Source of the DNA: Quillaja saponaria
Lineage: Eukaryota > Streptophyta > Magnoliopsida > Fabales > Quillajaceae
Assembly: GCA_029379385.1 (NCBI GenBank)
Contig: CM055614.1
Location: forward strand, 20,441,994-20,505,993
Direction of reading: 5' to 3'
DNA: 64,000 nt
Shown here: piece by piece, positions 46,551 through 58,348 of the stretch
Layout of the letters: the number at the start of each line of letters is the position of its first letter
Numbering within the stretch: position 1 is the stretch's first letter
Position numbers and translations under genes: made by a program
Notes under the pieces: generated by a model
The model's database searches: none
The model's input: the letters and a program-made list of their open reading frames with translations, nothing else
What the model was told of the DNA's origin: nothing

Positions 46551-48342
46551 TGTTAATAGTATGCCCTAAAGCCAATGACATGTGATGTTGTGGCATATTA
46601 TTTTATGTACAATCTTATTCATATTATTAATAAATATAAGTGGCAAACATTATCATGTATAAGAGTTATTAATTAACCATCATGAGCTTAAAGAATTAAA
46701 GTAATGGAAATAAGCATCATGATGAGATCATGTTAATGAGATGTATTTCCTTTAAGCTTAATTCTTAAATGTTCCTAATCATATGATCACTAAGTAGGGT
46801 ATTAGTGAATCCGGATAGATTAGTACATATCTAGTTAGCTCAAAGAGTTGAGAGTGGCTAATCTCATAGTCACTTGTGTATAAGACACTAAGACAAATAT
46901 ATAGGTGCTCATTAAAGAATGAGTTCACTGAACTAACTCAACTGAGAACACCTATATGGAATTTCTCTACATGTCAATAGGTGGTTCTTATGTTACAGTT
47001 GTGCAAATAGTCATTTGACTTGAGACATCACAGTTATCTTGTATGTACGTCATTATACTTTAATACTATTTCTAATTCTATTAATAAGTCACCTAAGAAG
47101 TAGTAATTTGGTATAATCACTTGAGACATCATAATTATCTTGTATGTACGTCATTATACTTTAATACTATTTCTAATTCTATTAATGAGTCACCTAAGAA
47201 GTAGTAATTGGGTATAATCACTTGCATATGAAGGTATGTGAATGTGCAATAAAGGATCTATCACTCTTAGTAGAAAAGAGAGAATGTCCTATGTGGTCTA
47301 TAAAAGATTTAACTTAAAATCTATGGCCATAGCATGGTGGATATTAGAATATGAGTTTCTGATTTTCCTAATGAAGTTATAATCTTAAGATTAGACACAT
47401 ATGATTAAATTTAAGGTTTGACATTATTTCCATACCCAAATAGATTTAATCCGGACATTGCATAATAAAAAGATTGAATTGCATGGTTACTGTTAACAGA
47501 AAGGTTCAAAAGGTTCACAACCATATTCATACTATTATGGGTAGTCATCATGTGCTGCTAGGCACCAATCTTGACTTGTAGGAAACCCTGATAATTAATT
47601 AATTATCTATAAATGATTAATTAATTAATTAATCTTAATTAAAGGGTGAATTAAAAAGAGTTTTAATTGGACATGGTCTAGTAATAAATATGTAAAAGTT
47701 ACATGCCTACTACTATCAATAGTTTGAACCAAGGAGTCACACACAAAATAACGATATTCAACTAAGGAGAGTTTTGGGGCAATCATGTAATTATTATAAT
47801 TTGTTAGACATATAAATTTAATTATGATTAAATCATAATATTAGCATAATCTCTAATGTGTTAGGATTGTCCAATACATAAGGAGGTAGCTAGTCTTTAT
47901 AAAAGATAAGACTTAACAAACTAAATAGAAACAAAAAAGAAAAATAATTGTACGTACTGTACAGATGGATTTTAGGCTCATGAGAGTTTCAAAATTACAA
48001 GAGAGATTCGGTAACTTGTGCTAGCACACAAGGAATCCCTTGATAACCCCTCTCATCTTCAAGCATGAAGATCCTTAGTTGGATTCGTTCGTGTGGATAC
48101 ACTTAGAGACGGGACACCTGTGTCGTTGCTGTGCTCTTGATGAATTAGCGAAGGTTTGAACGCCGATCAAGAATACGACGAAAGAATTAAAAGCCTCGAA
48201 GATACACAGTTGTCTACTTGTTTAATTGTTAAACTATAATTAGGATCTTTCATATAATCATAAGTTGATTTCGGGTTAAAAGAATCAAAATTTTAGATTC
48301 TGCTTCGCATATGATTGTCATATTTTACACTGGTTCCTAACA
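46551..48342 (+). repeat. 3' LTR of the copia-type element
   Basis: 1792 bp, very similar to the 5' LTR. The differences are scattered substitutions and a few short indels, so the insertion is not brand new but far younger than copies 1 and 2. Carries the same 101-bp doubling (47019-47220). Confidence 0.9.
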
Positions 48343-50036
48343 ACCATATCATACATAATTTAAAATTTTTATATTTTTTAAAGTTTTCTTAATGCTAATA
48401 AAAAAAAAAGCAGTAATGATTGAGATTCATGTCAAGAGTTAAGAAAACAATATTTAATTAGTGATATGTAGTTTTTAATTCAGTAAAAGAAATAAAATTT
48501 TGGTTTAACTATTTTTCTCTATAAATGTTTGTTTTTAATATTTCCTAGGAGTTCATATTATTTCAATTTAAAAAATATAACTAATAAAATTTGTTATTTT
48601 TGTTTTTACATATTAATACTTAATTATGACCAATTAAGTTGTATAAAGTAAATTATATTTATAAATTATACAATTAGATTTTATAAGTATGAAACCTTTA
48701 AGTTATATATATATATATAAAACTATTTAATGGAAGCTAGTCGAATGATAAGAAAATAAATATAATTAAGTGTAAATAATATTGTTAAACTTTATCATAT
48801 CTTTTGATTTAGTTATTATGTATTGATTGCATTATCTATAATTTAATAAATAATTGAGATTAAACATGTAAAAAGAAAACATAAATTATGAGAAGAGACA
48901 AATCAAATCTTCAAACATGCACAATTAATCATTATATATATAACAAATTACTCATAAATTATGAGAAAAGACAAATCAAATCTTCAAATATGTACAATTA
49001 ATTATTATATACATTACAAATTACTCATAAATAAGTATTATATAATAATTTTACATATATTTATGTGTTTCTTAGATTGTATACTATTTTCATAATGTTT
49101 CCGATACGTATCTATTGTATTTTCATTTCTAGACTAATTAATATTATATCAAGAGACGATATTTTGATTATTGATTGCTATTATCTAAGTTGTAGTAAGT
49201 AAGTTGGTATAAAAAACCACCAAAATTAACCTCCTTAAATGCCACAGTTAAATCACTTATATACTATGACTGGAATTGTAGCCAATAAATTGATGCCAAA
49301 AATAGCTAAAACTATGCTTCTATGGCAAACCATAGCAGATGCTCAAAATTTTTAAATTATTAAGATTATTGGCTATGTCTTGGTGGGCGTAGCAGAAAAT
49401 GTATTGGTTGTAGCCCATAATATTATTCGCTACGGTTAGTTATCGACAAAATTTTTTATCAGCTACGCCTTTATTGTTTACAGTAGTTACAGCTACGGTA
49501 ACCGTAGCAAATAACTTCTGCTACGGTTTGTTAGTTATTTGCTACGTTCTTCATTGGTCGTAGCAGAAAAGTGAGAAAAAGCTTTTATCTTGAGATTTAT
49601 GGAATTGAGAAAAGCTGGTTTGGGATGAAAAATCCAATGGCATATCTGTGGAGTAGATACCAAAAGAATGAAAGGACTTCCACTGGGAACTGTTGCCTGA
49701 GAACGAATTCTCGAAATTGGAACAAGTGGACAAAATGGTATTTTGGGTGAATTCCTCATGCGTGAACAAAGAGATGACCATATTTCCTGAGAAAGAGTGA
49801 CTGATATTTGAAAATCATTTCATCTGCCCTAAACTTTAGAGTCTTGGTTTAGATGAGTGGCTAGACTGCTTTTGGAAGGCCATTGTACGTAAATCTGAGT
49901 TGGGTCCATAAGGAAATGAGAGAAAGTGGATAGTCAAGTGAAGATTAAATGAGTTTACAAGTGAGCGAGAGAAGATGTTAGGAAGGATGTTGTCTTCGCC
50001 CTTCATATGATTGACATCAAAGGTGTAAGCATTGAA

Positions 50037-50300
50037 CTATTCAACAAGACAAAATAATTGAGCATTGGGAATCTTCTTTTCAATGAACTGAATGACACTG
50101 GGAAAAGTTATTATGTCTGTTTCTACAAGAAAGTGATGTCCTATTAGTAGAAATTCAAAATTTTGAATTTCATATTTTATGCTAGCATTTCTTTCAAGGT
50201 GGAGTGGTAGTGAGATTGTGATCTGAGAACTATTCACTTGTGTAACCAAAAAGTTATCTTTTCCCTTATTTTCCTTCGGGGAGAATCGCTATCTTGAATT
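50037..50300 (-). pseudogene. Pararetroviral RNase H region fragment
   Basis: A minus-strand frame with an HHFLVETD block and following residues resembles the late RNase H region of caulimovirids and lies downstream of the reverse transcriptase, as expected. A stop interrupts it near 50037. Confidence 0.55.
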
Positions 50301-50699
50301 TGTCACTTATCTATGCTTGCAAGATTCTTTTGCATTCCAAAGGGATTTGTAGAGACTGCAAATCTTAGCTTTTTCAATATCTAAATAGTTGAAGTATGAA
50401 GACTGGTGCACTTTGAAGGCTCATTTTTCAACATCTGTCTGTTGAGTATGCTTAGAGAGATTTGGGATAAAGTCTCCAACATAATTAAGAATACTAAGAA
50501 ATTATTGAACTTTCGTTTACGAAAAATTCTCAGCAGGATGCTATTCAAGTTTAGAGGCAATATGAGCTTGTTGTTGATATTTACCTTCCAAGAGATGTAT
50601 GTGCAAAAAATAGATCTCGTTTTGTCCACTCTGCGTTCTCTTTTCAGAAAGGATGATGCCATACTGTTGGATAATAGTATAGAAGACGTGTAATAATTC

Positions 50700-50950
50700 T
50701 TAATGGTGCTCAATATAAGGGGAGAATAGTAAGATGCCATCAATATAGACCAATGCAGTTTGGAAGAGTGGTCCAAAGATTCGAATCATGGCCTTTTGGA
50801 ATAGTGATGGAGCTGTCTTAAGCCCAAATGGCATCACAGTCCCTTGAAAATGATGGTTTGGAAGGCAAAATGTAGTTTTATGTCGTTCATGAGAGTGGAT
50901 ACCCAATTGCCAAAATCCTGCTTTGTGATTAAACTTGGAAAAATATTTTT
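50700..50950 (-). pseudogene. Pararetroviral reverse transcriptase fragment, active site altered
   Basis: Contains the palm-domain block ending in the catalytic motif, which here reads YIDG instead of YIDD, so the second metal-binding Asp is lost. The frame ends soon after. Together with the surrounding breaks this copy cannot supply polymerase activity. Confidence 0.75.
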
Positions 50951-51166
50951 GCTTTGGACATGTATGCGAACAAAGTCTGGCGGTCTACAAGTGTTTAGGA
51001 TTCATTCCTCAATGGCTGGCTTTTGTCAGATTGATATCTTCATTCATTTTGAATGGAAGAGATATGAAATTTTTTATAATTCTGCCTGAAAGGATTAGAG
51101 TTTTTGAGAATAAACTCAGAGTGAGAGTTAGCACAAGAGTTTGAGACAAGGATGTGAGTGTGCTAT

Positions 51167-51358
51167 TCAAGAGAGTGATGAGCGAGGGTGAAGAAGTTGG
51201 GAATAAAATCTAAAGGCTGAAAATAGCGAGGCCATAAGGAAGGATTTTAAGTTATTCTTTGAGTAAACGTCAAAATCAATAATGATGTCTTTTTCAGTGA
51301 GTTTTGCACCGAAAACTTGATGAACAATGAAACATTGAGGAAAGAGTTGAATTTTCAT
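51167..51358 (-). pseudogene. Pararetroviral protease / linker region fragment
   Basis: A short frame between the zinc knuckle and the reverse transcriptase, with a KDIIIDFDVY block similar to the segment after the retroviral-type aspartic protease in caulimovirid polyproteins. The DTG-type catalytic motif is not clearly visible. Confidence 0.5.
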
Positions 51359-51770
51359 AAGCTGCTAATAAGATTCGTGCTAAAAATGTTTTCATCAGTA
51401 ATATGAAAATACTATTTATAAGGCTTCCAATAAGAAGCATGTAGTATATCAGGATTGATGATAGTCTGTGTGGCTCCTATATCAAAGAAAGTGTCTTCAG
51501 AAATGGGTTGGGCATACTTACTAGGAACTATCTTGATTTTTAGCAATTTGAGCAAGTTCTGTTGCACATATTGGGGTAGGGTTGAGTTGTGAGATGACTG
51601 GGAAGATGGAATAATGTATGTTTTGTATGATCATCATCTTCGAAGAAGATAGATACAACATTATGAGCATATTGACTTTCTCTAGTGTGTGCTTCAATAT
51701 TTTTATGAAGCATGGCAATTTTCTTACGAGGATGATTTTTTGCAAAATGTCATTTTTTATTGCAGATATA

Positions 51771-52543
51771 ATTGGCAGTGGATAGATTGAACTTGATCCA
51801 ACATTTAATCCAAAGGTGTATGGATCAGATCCGATCCAAGATAACTTGATCTATGAACCAAGTTTCTATGACCTGACCCAACTTGATCTTTTTTTATTAT
51901 TATTATTATTTTTTACTTTCTTTCTTTTTTGTTTTAATAATCAGAAAAAGTAATTGCTAACTGAAAAAAAAATAAAATTAAGTACAATTAGAAAATACAA
52001 ATAGAAGATAACATACATATTGAATCATATCTAATCCATGGGTCATGATGGATAGATCCGATCTATCTTGAGTTTTTCTTCTTAAAATGTTCATGCTTTG
52101 AAATTTTTTCATTAGTCAAAATGAAAGCTAATCGTAAATCAAAACAAACTAATCAATTTATTTTCAAAATATTTTTTTAGTAAACTATCTAAAGCTTAGT
52201 AGGTAATGATGGACAATATTGTTTTATTTTTTACCACATTTTCTTATATAGACTTGTAACAACTAAAATATATTTTTATTTTATTATATAGCATTATACA
52301 ATTTATAAAAATATATCAAGTAAACAAATGTAGACAATCTTAAATAAATTTGTGAGTAACAAAAAAAGAAGAAAAAAAAAACTAGATGGATCATGGATGA
52401 CCCGACCTGATCCAGCAATTTATGGATCATGATCCGATCTGATCCAAGTTGAGAAAATGATCCAACAATTTGGATATTATCCAATCCACTAGTATTAGAT
52501 AGGGTCAGATATCCCAACCCAACCCGATCTATTGCCAACTGTA
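51771..52543. mobile_element. Non-autonomous hAT element (~773 bp) in the viral zinc-knuckle region
   Basis: Ends read inward TTGGCAGTGGATAG and GTTGGCAATAGATCGGG, and both subterminal regions are full of GATCC/GATCTGATCC words, like the larger hAT at 3247-7911. Flanks are 13-bp near-identical words attgcagatataa (51759-51771) and attacagatataa (52544-52556), which include the 8-bp target copy. The viral zinc-knuckle frame breaks off on one side and resumes on the other. No coding capacity. Confidence 0.75.
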
Positions 52544-53439
52544 ATTACAGATATAACATAAGTTGGTTTTTTGGCCAGTGTGACTCTTCTTGCGAAAGTA
52601 TCTGAATTGTGTGAACCATTTGGAACTTGGATCCTTAAAAGAGAAGCGAATTGTTTTGAGTTGTTGGGGTTTTGAATCGTGAGAAATGGCATGGCATGAG
52701 CAATTCTTTGTGCCTAAGCATTTTATTGTTAGATCTCTTCGGTCAAAGACTTGATTAAGATTTTTGGTTTGGTGAATTAGATAATCTTGTAAGAATTTTC
52801 TTCTACTGCACGTCTTATCCAAAGATTTCAACACAAATTAGAAAAGTTTTCTCATTGCGATACTCGCAAGTTGTTTATTTGAAGTTTTAAGAAATCATAA
52901 AGTTTCATCTCCAAGAGATTTTGGAATTGAAGACAAGAAAGCTTGTTTTAGACTGAAGTCAACCATGCCTCCAATCAAGTAGAATTCGTTTCTCTTGATA
53001 TGTTCCAACTAACAACACTTCCTTTTTGAAGATTTCATCTCCCATGATATCTTTAACATGTTCGGTAAAGCCATAAAATTTGTGATAAATGAATCCTAAA
53101 GCTATATTGAAAGAATATACGTAAACAAATTGGATTTGGCGGTCTTCACCAAGCTTTTGCAACCACTCTTTTAATATCCTGATCAACATATCCATCCTAC
53201 TTTTTTTTTGTAAAATGTGGTTCAGCTGACTGAATGAGTGTTCTTTTTGATTAATTTTTTCATAATTTGTAATCTATGTTTCTGGGATTAAGTTGAGAAG
53301 TTCATATCTTTGTCTTGGAATATGAATGCAACTCCGTGCATTATGGGAGTTAATATTGATATATGCATTGCATCATTAATGTTGGTAACGATAGATCCAA
53401 GACATGATCTTAAACTTTGTAGACCGTCTGATAGTGTAG

Positions 53440-53771
53440 TAGCAGTTGTAGAAGTTCAACCTAGTAGAATGTCAACAATCTGGACTTGTACTTTTAGAGC
53501 ATCAAAAAGCCTGTTGTATCTGAAAAGACACAAATTTGGGAAGAGAGTGATAAATAATATGCTAGCATTGAGAGTGGTTACAATTGTGCCAATGCAAACA
53601 TGTTGACATTCCAGGACCGTATTACCAAGACGGGGCAGTTCAGGAAGAGACAAGAAGTCCATTCCTAACATTTAATGTGAGTGGCAGTCTGATTGCACCA
53701 AAATGAAGATGTGCATATCCCTATACATCCATTGACGGGGGAATTCTGAAGGGATGTCAAGAGTAATAAAG
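53440..53771 (-). pseudogene. Pararetroviral movement-protein-like fragment
   Basis: The minus strand has a frame whose pattern fits the 30K-type movement protein region of caulimovirids, placed upstream of the zinc knuckle. It begins abruptly at the gypsy element's target copy (53767-53771). The flank beyond the other end of that element (from 63213) continues the reading in phase once one target copy is removed. Homology by eye only. Confidence 0.5.
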
Positions 53772-54123
53772 TGACGAGGGGGAGTAAGGAAAAGGATGTA
53801 AGAAACTCAAGAGTGATGTAAATTTCGCTTCACAAATTGAGATAATAAGATACTCAACAGTATCTGTTGTTTCACAAAAAAATCAATTGAGATCTGAAAA
53901 TATTATATCTTAACACTCTAGATGAATAGTATTTATAGGAAGCTTGGAACATCCCTCCAAGCATAGGTAACTTAAATATCATGTAAATTAAACAGAAACA
54001 TGAACCTTAGAACATAAAACACAGCAACGACACTTAGAAATATGAGATTTTTTTAATGGAGAAATAAATAAAAGACTACTTCCAATGTATGAACCTTTGT
54101 TCTTCAAGGTGACTCTTTGATCA
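53772..54123 (-). repeat. 3' LTR of the Reina-like element (truncated)
   Basis: Matches 62794-63178 ('taaggaaaaggatgtaagaaac', 'gaacatcc.tccaagcata', 'caaggtgactctttgatca'). The last ~34 bases present in the other LTR are absent, and integrase-end coding sequence joins directly at 54124. Confidence 0.85.
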
Positions 54124-54930
54124 TGCGTTGGCAGCTCAATTTTATAAGCTTTGTTATTGATCTTCTTCAAAATTTGACAAGGATCAATCTTCTTTTCTTT
54201 GAGCTTGTTATATGTACCATCCATAAACTTTTCTTTCTTCAATTATACCTAGACAAGATCACCTTTTTTGAAAACTTGAATCTTTCGATGTACATCAATA
54301 GCATCTTTCTAAGATTTGTTACGTTCTTCAATATTTTTCATTACTTCTTCATGAATCTGAACCATAACTATTGCAAAATCTTTAGTCTTGCAAGAAGTCG
54401 AAATTTTAGCAAGGTTAAGATAATGGTTTGGTACTCTTCCATACACAATTTCAAAATGACTATTTCTAGTAGAACAGTTCAAAACTGAGTTGTAGGCAAA
54501 TTCAGTTTTAGAAAGAACCCGAATCCTATTGTTTTGGCCTCTTGAAAGTTAGACTTCGAAGCAAATTTCCTAATGTTCGATTAATTAATTCAGTTTGTCT
54601 GTCTGTTTAGGGATGATAAGCAATGCTATAAAGTAAACTAATGCCAATTTTCTTCCATAAGCTCCTCCATAAATGGATAAGAAATTTAGTGTCACGATTA
54701 GAAGTAATAGACTTGAAGAAAACCATGGAGTTTAACTACTTCATTGAAGTAGAGATCATCAATATATAAAGCATCCATAGTCTTTTTACAAGGGATAAAA
54801 TTAGCCATCTTTGAAAAAAATGATCAACGACTACAAAAATTGAATCAAAACCTTTTTGTGTTCTCGGCAAGCCAACAACGAAATCCATGCTAACATCTTG
54901 CCAAGTAGCATTAGGAATAAGCAACAAAAT
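53988..54930 (-). pseudogene. Gypsy integrase core and C-terminal fragment
   Basis: At 54927-54800 the frame has [18 protein letters not shown] and [11 protein letters not shown], which are the blocks around the first two catalytic Asp of the Ty3 integrase core. At 54242-54124 [20 protein letters not shown] and [11 protein letters not shown] match the integrase C-terminal region before the chromodomain of Reina-type elements. Stops and shifts between them. Confidence 0.8.
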
Positions 54931-54972
54931 TTTGAGTTTGGCCTTTGCAAGTTTGACATATACGACATCTCT

Positions 54973-55161
54973 TCACAAACTTTGCAACATCGCGATAAAG
55001 AGTTGGCCAAAAAATTTCTCTTTAATGGATAAGAGAGTTTTATCCCTCCCAAAATGTCCAACAAGACCCCCATAATGAAGCTCTTTGATAATATAGTCCC
55101 TTAAAGAACATTTGGGAATGTATAGAAGGGATCTTTTAAACAAAAATTCATCATGTAGCAA
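54973..55161 (-). pseudogene. Gypsy integrase zinc-binding region
   Basis: Reads LLYIPKCSLRDYIIKELH, then GGLVGHFGRDKTL, the HHCC zinc-binding segment preceding the integrase core, including the ELH and GHFG histidines. Confidence 0.8.
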
Positions 55162-55349
55162 ATAATCTTCATACCTGCCTTGTTAGCATTTTTGATAAAT
55201 GTCTTTGAAATATGAATCTTCTAAATACAGTTCATAGATTGAATCAAAACCATTCAATTGCACAGTCATTGTGTTTAATAATAAAATCCTCCTACTGAGA
55301 GCCTCAGCTACTTTGTTAAGCCTTCCACTTTTATGTCTTGACAAAAAAA

Positions 55350-55570
55350 GTGTATTCTTGCAAGAAGAAACCCTACCAACATGTCTTCTATTTAGCTTTG
55401 CTTGTGAATTAACATGTTTTAGAGCTTCATGATCAGAGTTAAGAATGAACTCCCTTTGAATAAGATAAGGCCGCCAATGACGAAGAGCTTGAACAATGGC
55501 ATAAAACTCAATATCATATGTAGAATATTTCTTCCTTGTCTCATTTAGCTTTTCACTGTAAAAGGCAATT
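55350..55570 (-). pseudogene. Gypsy RNase H fragment
   Basis: The minus strand reads KKYSTYDIEFYAIVQALRHW and then FILNSDHEALKH, the standard Ty3 RNase H blocks (the usual TDH is SDH here). Confidence 0.8.
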
Positions 55571-56029
55571 GGATGACCTTCTCTCCAACTCCCACATGAG
55601 AAGCATCACAATCAACTTCAAATATTTTTCTTAAAGTTTGGGAGTGCAAGAACAAGTGTTGTGCATAACTTTTCTTTAATGAGATTAAAACTTATCTCTG
55701 CCTTTGGGGTCCATATTAATTCTCCCTTTAAGCAATCAGTGAAAGGTGCTGCAATGGTATTGAAGTTTTTGATGAATCGACGATAGAATGAAGTCAATCC
55801 ATGAAACTTCTCACTTCATGCAAGTTTTTTGGAATTGGCCATTCTTGTGCTACTTTAATCTTTTCTTCATCCACATCAATCCTGAAAGGTAAGTACAAAA
55901 CCATGAATGACTAGAAGAAAAGTCATAAATAAGCACTTCTTGAGATTCATTTAAAAAATTTCTTTCCTTAAGTCATTAGGACAGCTCTCAAGTGATTAAT
56001 GTGGTTAGAGGAGTTTTGATTATAAACAA

Positions 56030-57330
56030 GAATGTCGTTAAAATAAACAACAACAAATTTTCCAATGGAAGATTGAAGAGCTTAATTCATTACCCTCATG
56101 AAAGTACTCGGAGCAATAGCAAGCCAAATGGCATAACTAGGGCTTGAAACGAGTAAAGCTGTTCAAAGCTCGACTCATATTTGGTTTGATAAATACTCAG
56201 TTTGTACTCAATTTGAATCAAAACAAACCAAATTAAAATTTAGTTTTAAGCTCGTTTAACAATTCGAGCTGAGTTTCAAAATATAGGTACTCGACTCAAA
56301 AGCTCGATGAGTAGCTTTATTATTTTTTATTAATTAAAAAAATTTATTTTTATATACAAATATTAAATATTAAAATAATTGTATATATTTTTTAAAAACT
56401 AAAGCTAAATGCTCAACCACTTTAAATCCTAAAAGTTTCCACAGGCTTCTCAATTTTTTTCATTACCTTTTCTAACCTTAGCCTTCTGACCTCTTCTTTC
56501 ACTTTCACTCTATGAAATTGAGTTTATTATCAACAAAAGGAGTTCTAAGCCTGCAACTCAGAGATTCTTTTATCATTGTCTAATTTTCCCTCTATTCTTA
56601 TCATCTCTCTCTCACAAGTCATATCTCACCCATTGCCAGTTCTTGTACTGAAATTGCTGAATTTTAGTAGGTTTATATATATATATTTTTTGGGAGTTTG
56701 TATGATAGGATTAAGATATTTTTATGTCTGTCTTGGATTATGAATTTGGTATGTGTGATTTACTATGAATTCAAATTTTGATGGAAAAAAATTTGTGATT
56801 TAATATTTTTATTTTTATTTTTTGTATAATATTTATAGGTTTTTTCCAGTTCTTACCAAGTAGTCGAGTTGAACTCGAGTACTCGAATATTGACCTCAAG
56901 TTTGAAATGAAGCTCGTTTTAGAGCTTGAGATCGAACTAGAATTCGATTTTTTTTATTCGATCTGAGCTTGAGTATGCAAATACTCTGCTCTACTAGGCT
57001 CGTTTCCAGCCCTAGGCATAACTAGCTATTCAAATAAGCCTTCTCGAGTCTTGAAAGCTGTCTTCCATTCGTCACCAAGCTTGATTCGAATTTGATGATA
57101 ATCACACCTAAGATCAATTTTTGAGAAAATCTGTGCACCTATCGACATATGAAACATAACATCAATTCTTGGTATTGGAAATCTGTATTTGATGGTGATT
57201 TGATTGAGAACTTGACTATCAATACACATATGCCAAGAACCATCTTTCTTTGGTGTCAAAAGAGCAGGGACAACACATGGACTTAAACTTTCCTTGATAT
57301 ACCCCTTGTTCAACAAATCATGCATCTAAT
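56030..57330 (-). pseudogene. Gypsy reverse transcriptase, split by a small hAT element
   Basis: 57325-57026 reads [28 protein letters not shown] and [16 protein letters not shown], classic chromovirus palm and finger blocks. The frame stops at the hAT insertion (56138-57014). Beyond it the other side resumes with VMPFGL, and further on the catalytic box reads YFND rather than YFDD. The spacing of the two parts fits one domain. Confidence 0.85.
56138..57014. mobile_element. Non-autonomous hAT element, 877 bp
   Basis: The ends are TAGGGCTTGAAACGAG and, inverted, TAGGGCTGGAAACGAG, the familiar TAGGGCTG(G/C)AAACGAG wording of small plant hAT elements. A perfect 8-bp target copy GGCATAAC occurs at 56130-56137 and 57015-57022. 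Subterminal regions are rich in CTCGA/TCGAG words. No reading frame of note. Confidence 0.9.
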
Positions 57331-58348
57331 GATTAAGTTCTTCATGCTCATTTGGCCTAATCTGGTAGTGCGCTTTGTTGGGTAAAGAAGCACATGGAAT
57401 TAAATCAATTTGGTGTGGATATCTCTTAAAAGAGGTAGTCCACTTGGCATCTCTTCAAGAAAGACATCACTAAATTCTTCTATGAGAATTTTGACATCTT
57501 TAGGAACATCTATATGCAGTGTCTCTTCTTTAGACACCAGAACATAAACCACTTCATCTTTTGTAGTTTCCCTTTTAAACTATGTCAATGTGAGTAAAGC
57601 ATTTCCCTTCCTTTTTGCAGAAGGTTTAGGCTCATAGTTATTTTATATGGTAAAAGAACAATTTCAGTTTTTCCTATAATAAATGTATAAGTATTCTTTC
57701 TACCATCAATGTATTCCCAATAATATATGCCTATTATCCATAGGAGTTATATCACACCAAACTTTGTCTTGATAATTTTTACCCATAGAAAAAGGAATAA
57801 GGTATTTCTTATCAATTTTTACCTCACTATCTTTTCTGATCCATGAAATAGAATATGGTTAAGGATGTGGTATGGTGTTAAGCTTGAACTTATTCACCAT
57901 ATCTTGCAGAAACAAAGTACTCAAAGCTGCCTCCATCAATAACTATGGAACATACCTTTCTGTAGGCCTTACATCTTGTTCCAAATATATTGTGCCACAA
58001 TCATTTTTTGATCATTTTCTTGTTTCAGGTTTACCAAGACTTTCTAGATCACCAAACATTCACCATCTTCTGGTTTAGTCTCCTCTCGTTCTTGACTTGC
58101 ATCATCATCATACTTTGGCTCAATGTCATTAAAGTTTTGTTGTTTTTCTTCATTCATTAGGCATGAGCATCGACTTTTCTTTTTGGACAATCATTCATAT
58201 AATGACTAGGTTGGCCACATTTAAAGCAAGTAGGAGTTTTGCTTTTAGGACACTCTTCACTTTGTTTCCACCTCCTCTCTTAAAGACATTCTTCATAGAA
58301 ATTTCAAATTTTGTTGGATAAGCTTCATTCAATTTCCATAGTTGTTGT
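57331..58348 (-). pseudogene. Gypsy zinc knuckle, protease and linker remains
   Basis: At about 58260-58160 the minus strand reads ECPKSKTPTCFKCGQPSHYM followed by NDCPKRK, an intact CX2CX4HX4C zinc knuckle of the gag end. At about 57560-57420 a KILIEEFSDVFLEEMP block followed by GLPL is the linker before the reverse transcriptase, with a 1-bp shift just after. The protease between them is too decayed to define. Confidence 0.75.

Larger units (their letters stand above)
39482..48342 (+). mobile_element. Copia-type LTR retrotransposon, 8861 bp, complete ends but almost non-coding
   Basis: Both LTRs start TGTTA and end TAACA (39482-41249 and 46551-48342; 1768 and 1792 bp). The 5-bp target duplication ACCAT is perfect (39477-39481 and 48343-48347). 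A primer-binding site (41251-41263) and a polypurine tract (46540-46550) are in place. The 5.3-kb interior has no open frame of 60 codons in any phase. Only scraps of the copia RNase H end survive near 46296-46475. It is therefore a non-autonomous or decayed copy, inserted in a CACTA-like element. Segments at 11.5-12.0 and 15.0-15.2 kb and LTR pieces at 1 and 17.2 kb belong to the same family. Confidence 0.9.
36930..49560. mobile_element. CACTA-type (CMC) transposon, non-autonomous, interrupted by a copia element
   Basis: The left terminus is CACTACAAGAAAATG at 36930, the standard CACTA inverted-repeat wording. Subterminal DNA at 36950-37290 repeats GCTACGG-like words in both orientations (ggctacgg, ctacggtt, gctacgac, actacag). 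The matching subterminal region lies beyond the copia element at about 49180-49560 (gctacggt, ccgtagc, gtcgtagcag). I could not find the closing TTCTTGTAGTG terminus; the sequence passes into viral sequence near 49565, so the right end is probably truncated or mutated. Without the copia insert it would be about 3.8 kb, with no recognisable transposase. Confidence 0.6.
49566..53771 (-). pseudogene. Endogenous pararetrovirus (Caulimoviridae-like) relic, main part
   Basis: Minus-strand polyprotein fragments follow one another in viral order: movement-protein-like (53771-53440), a coat-type zinc knuckle (about 52590-51730, split by a small hAT element), a protease-like region (51358-51167), reverse transcriptase (about 50950-50700) and RNase H (about 50300-50037). 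The reverse transcriptase has the MPFGLKTAPSLFQKAM wording typical of caulimovirids rather than of gypsy elements. No LTRs flank it. Every domain is broken by stops or frameshifts, so it is an inert genomic fossil. The genus cannot be settled by eye. Confidence 0.75.
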
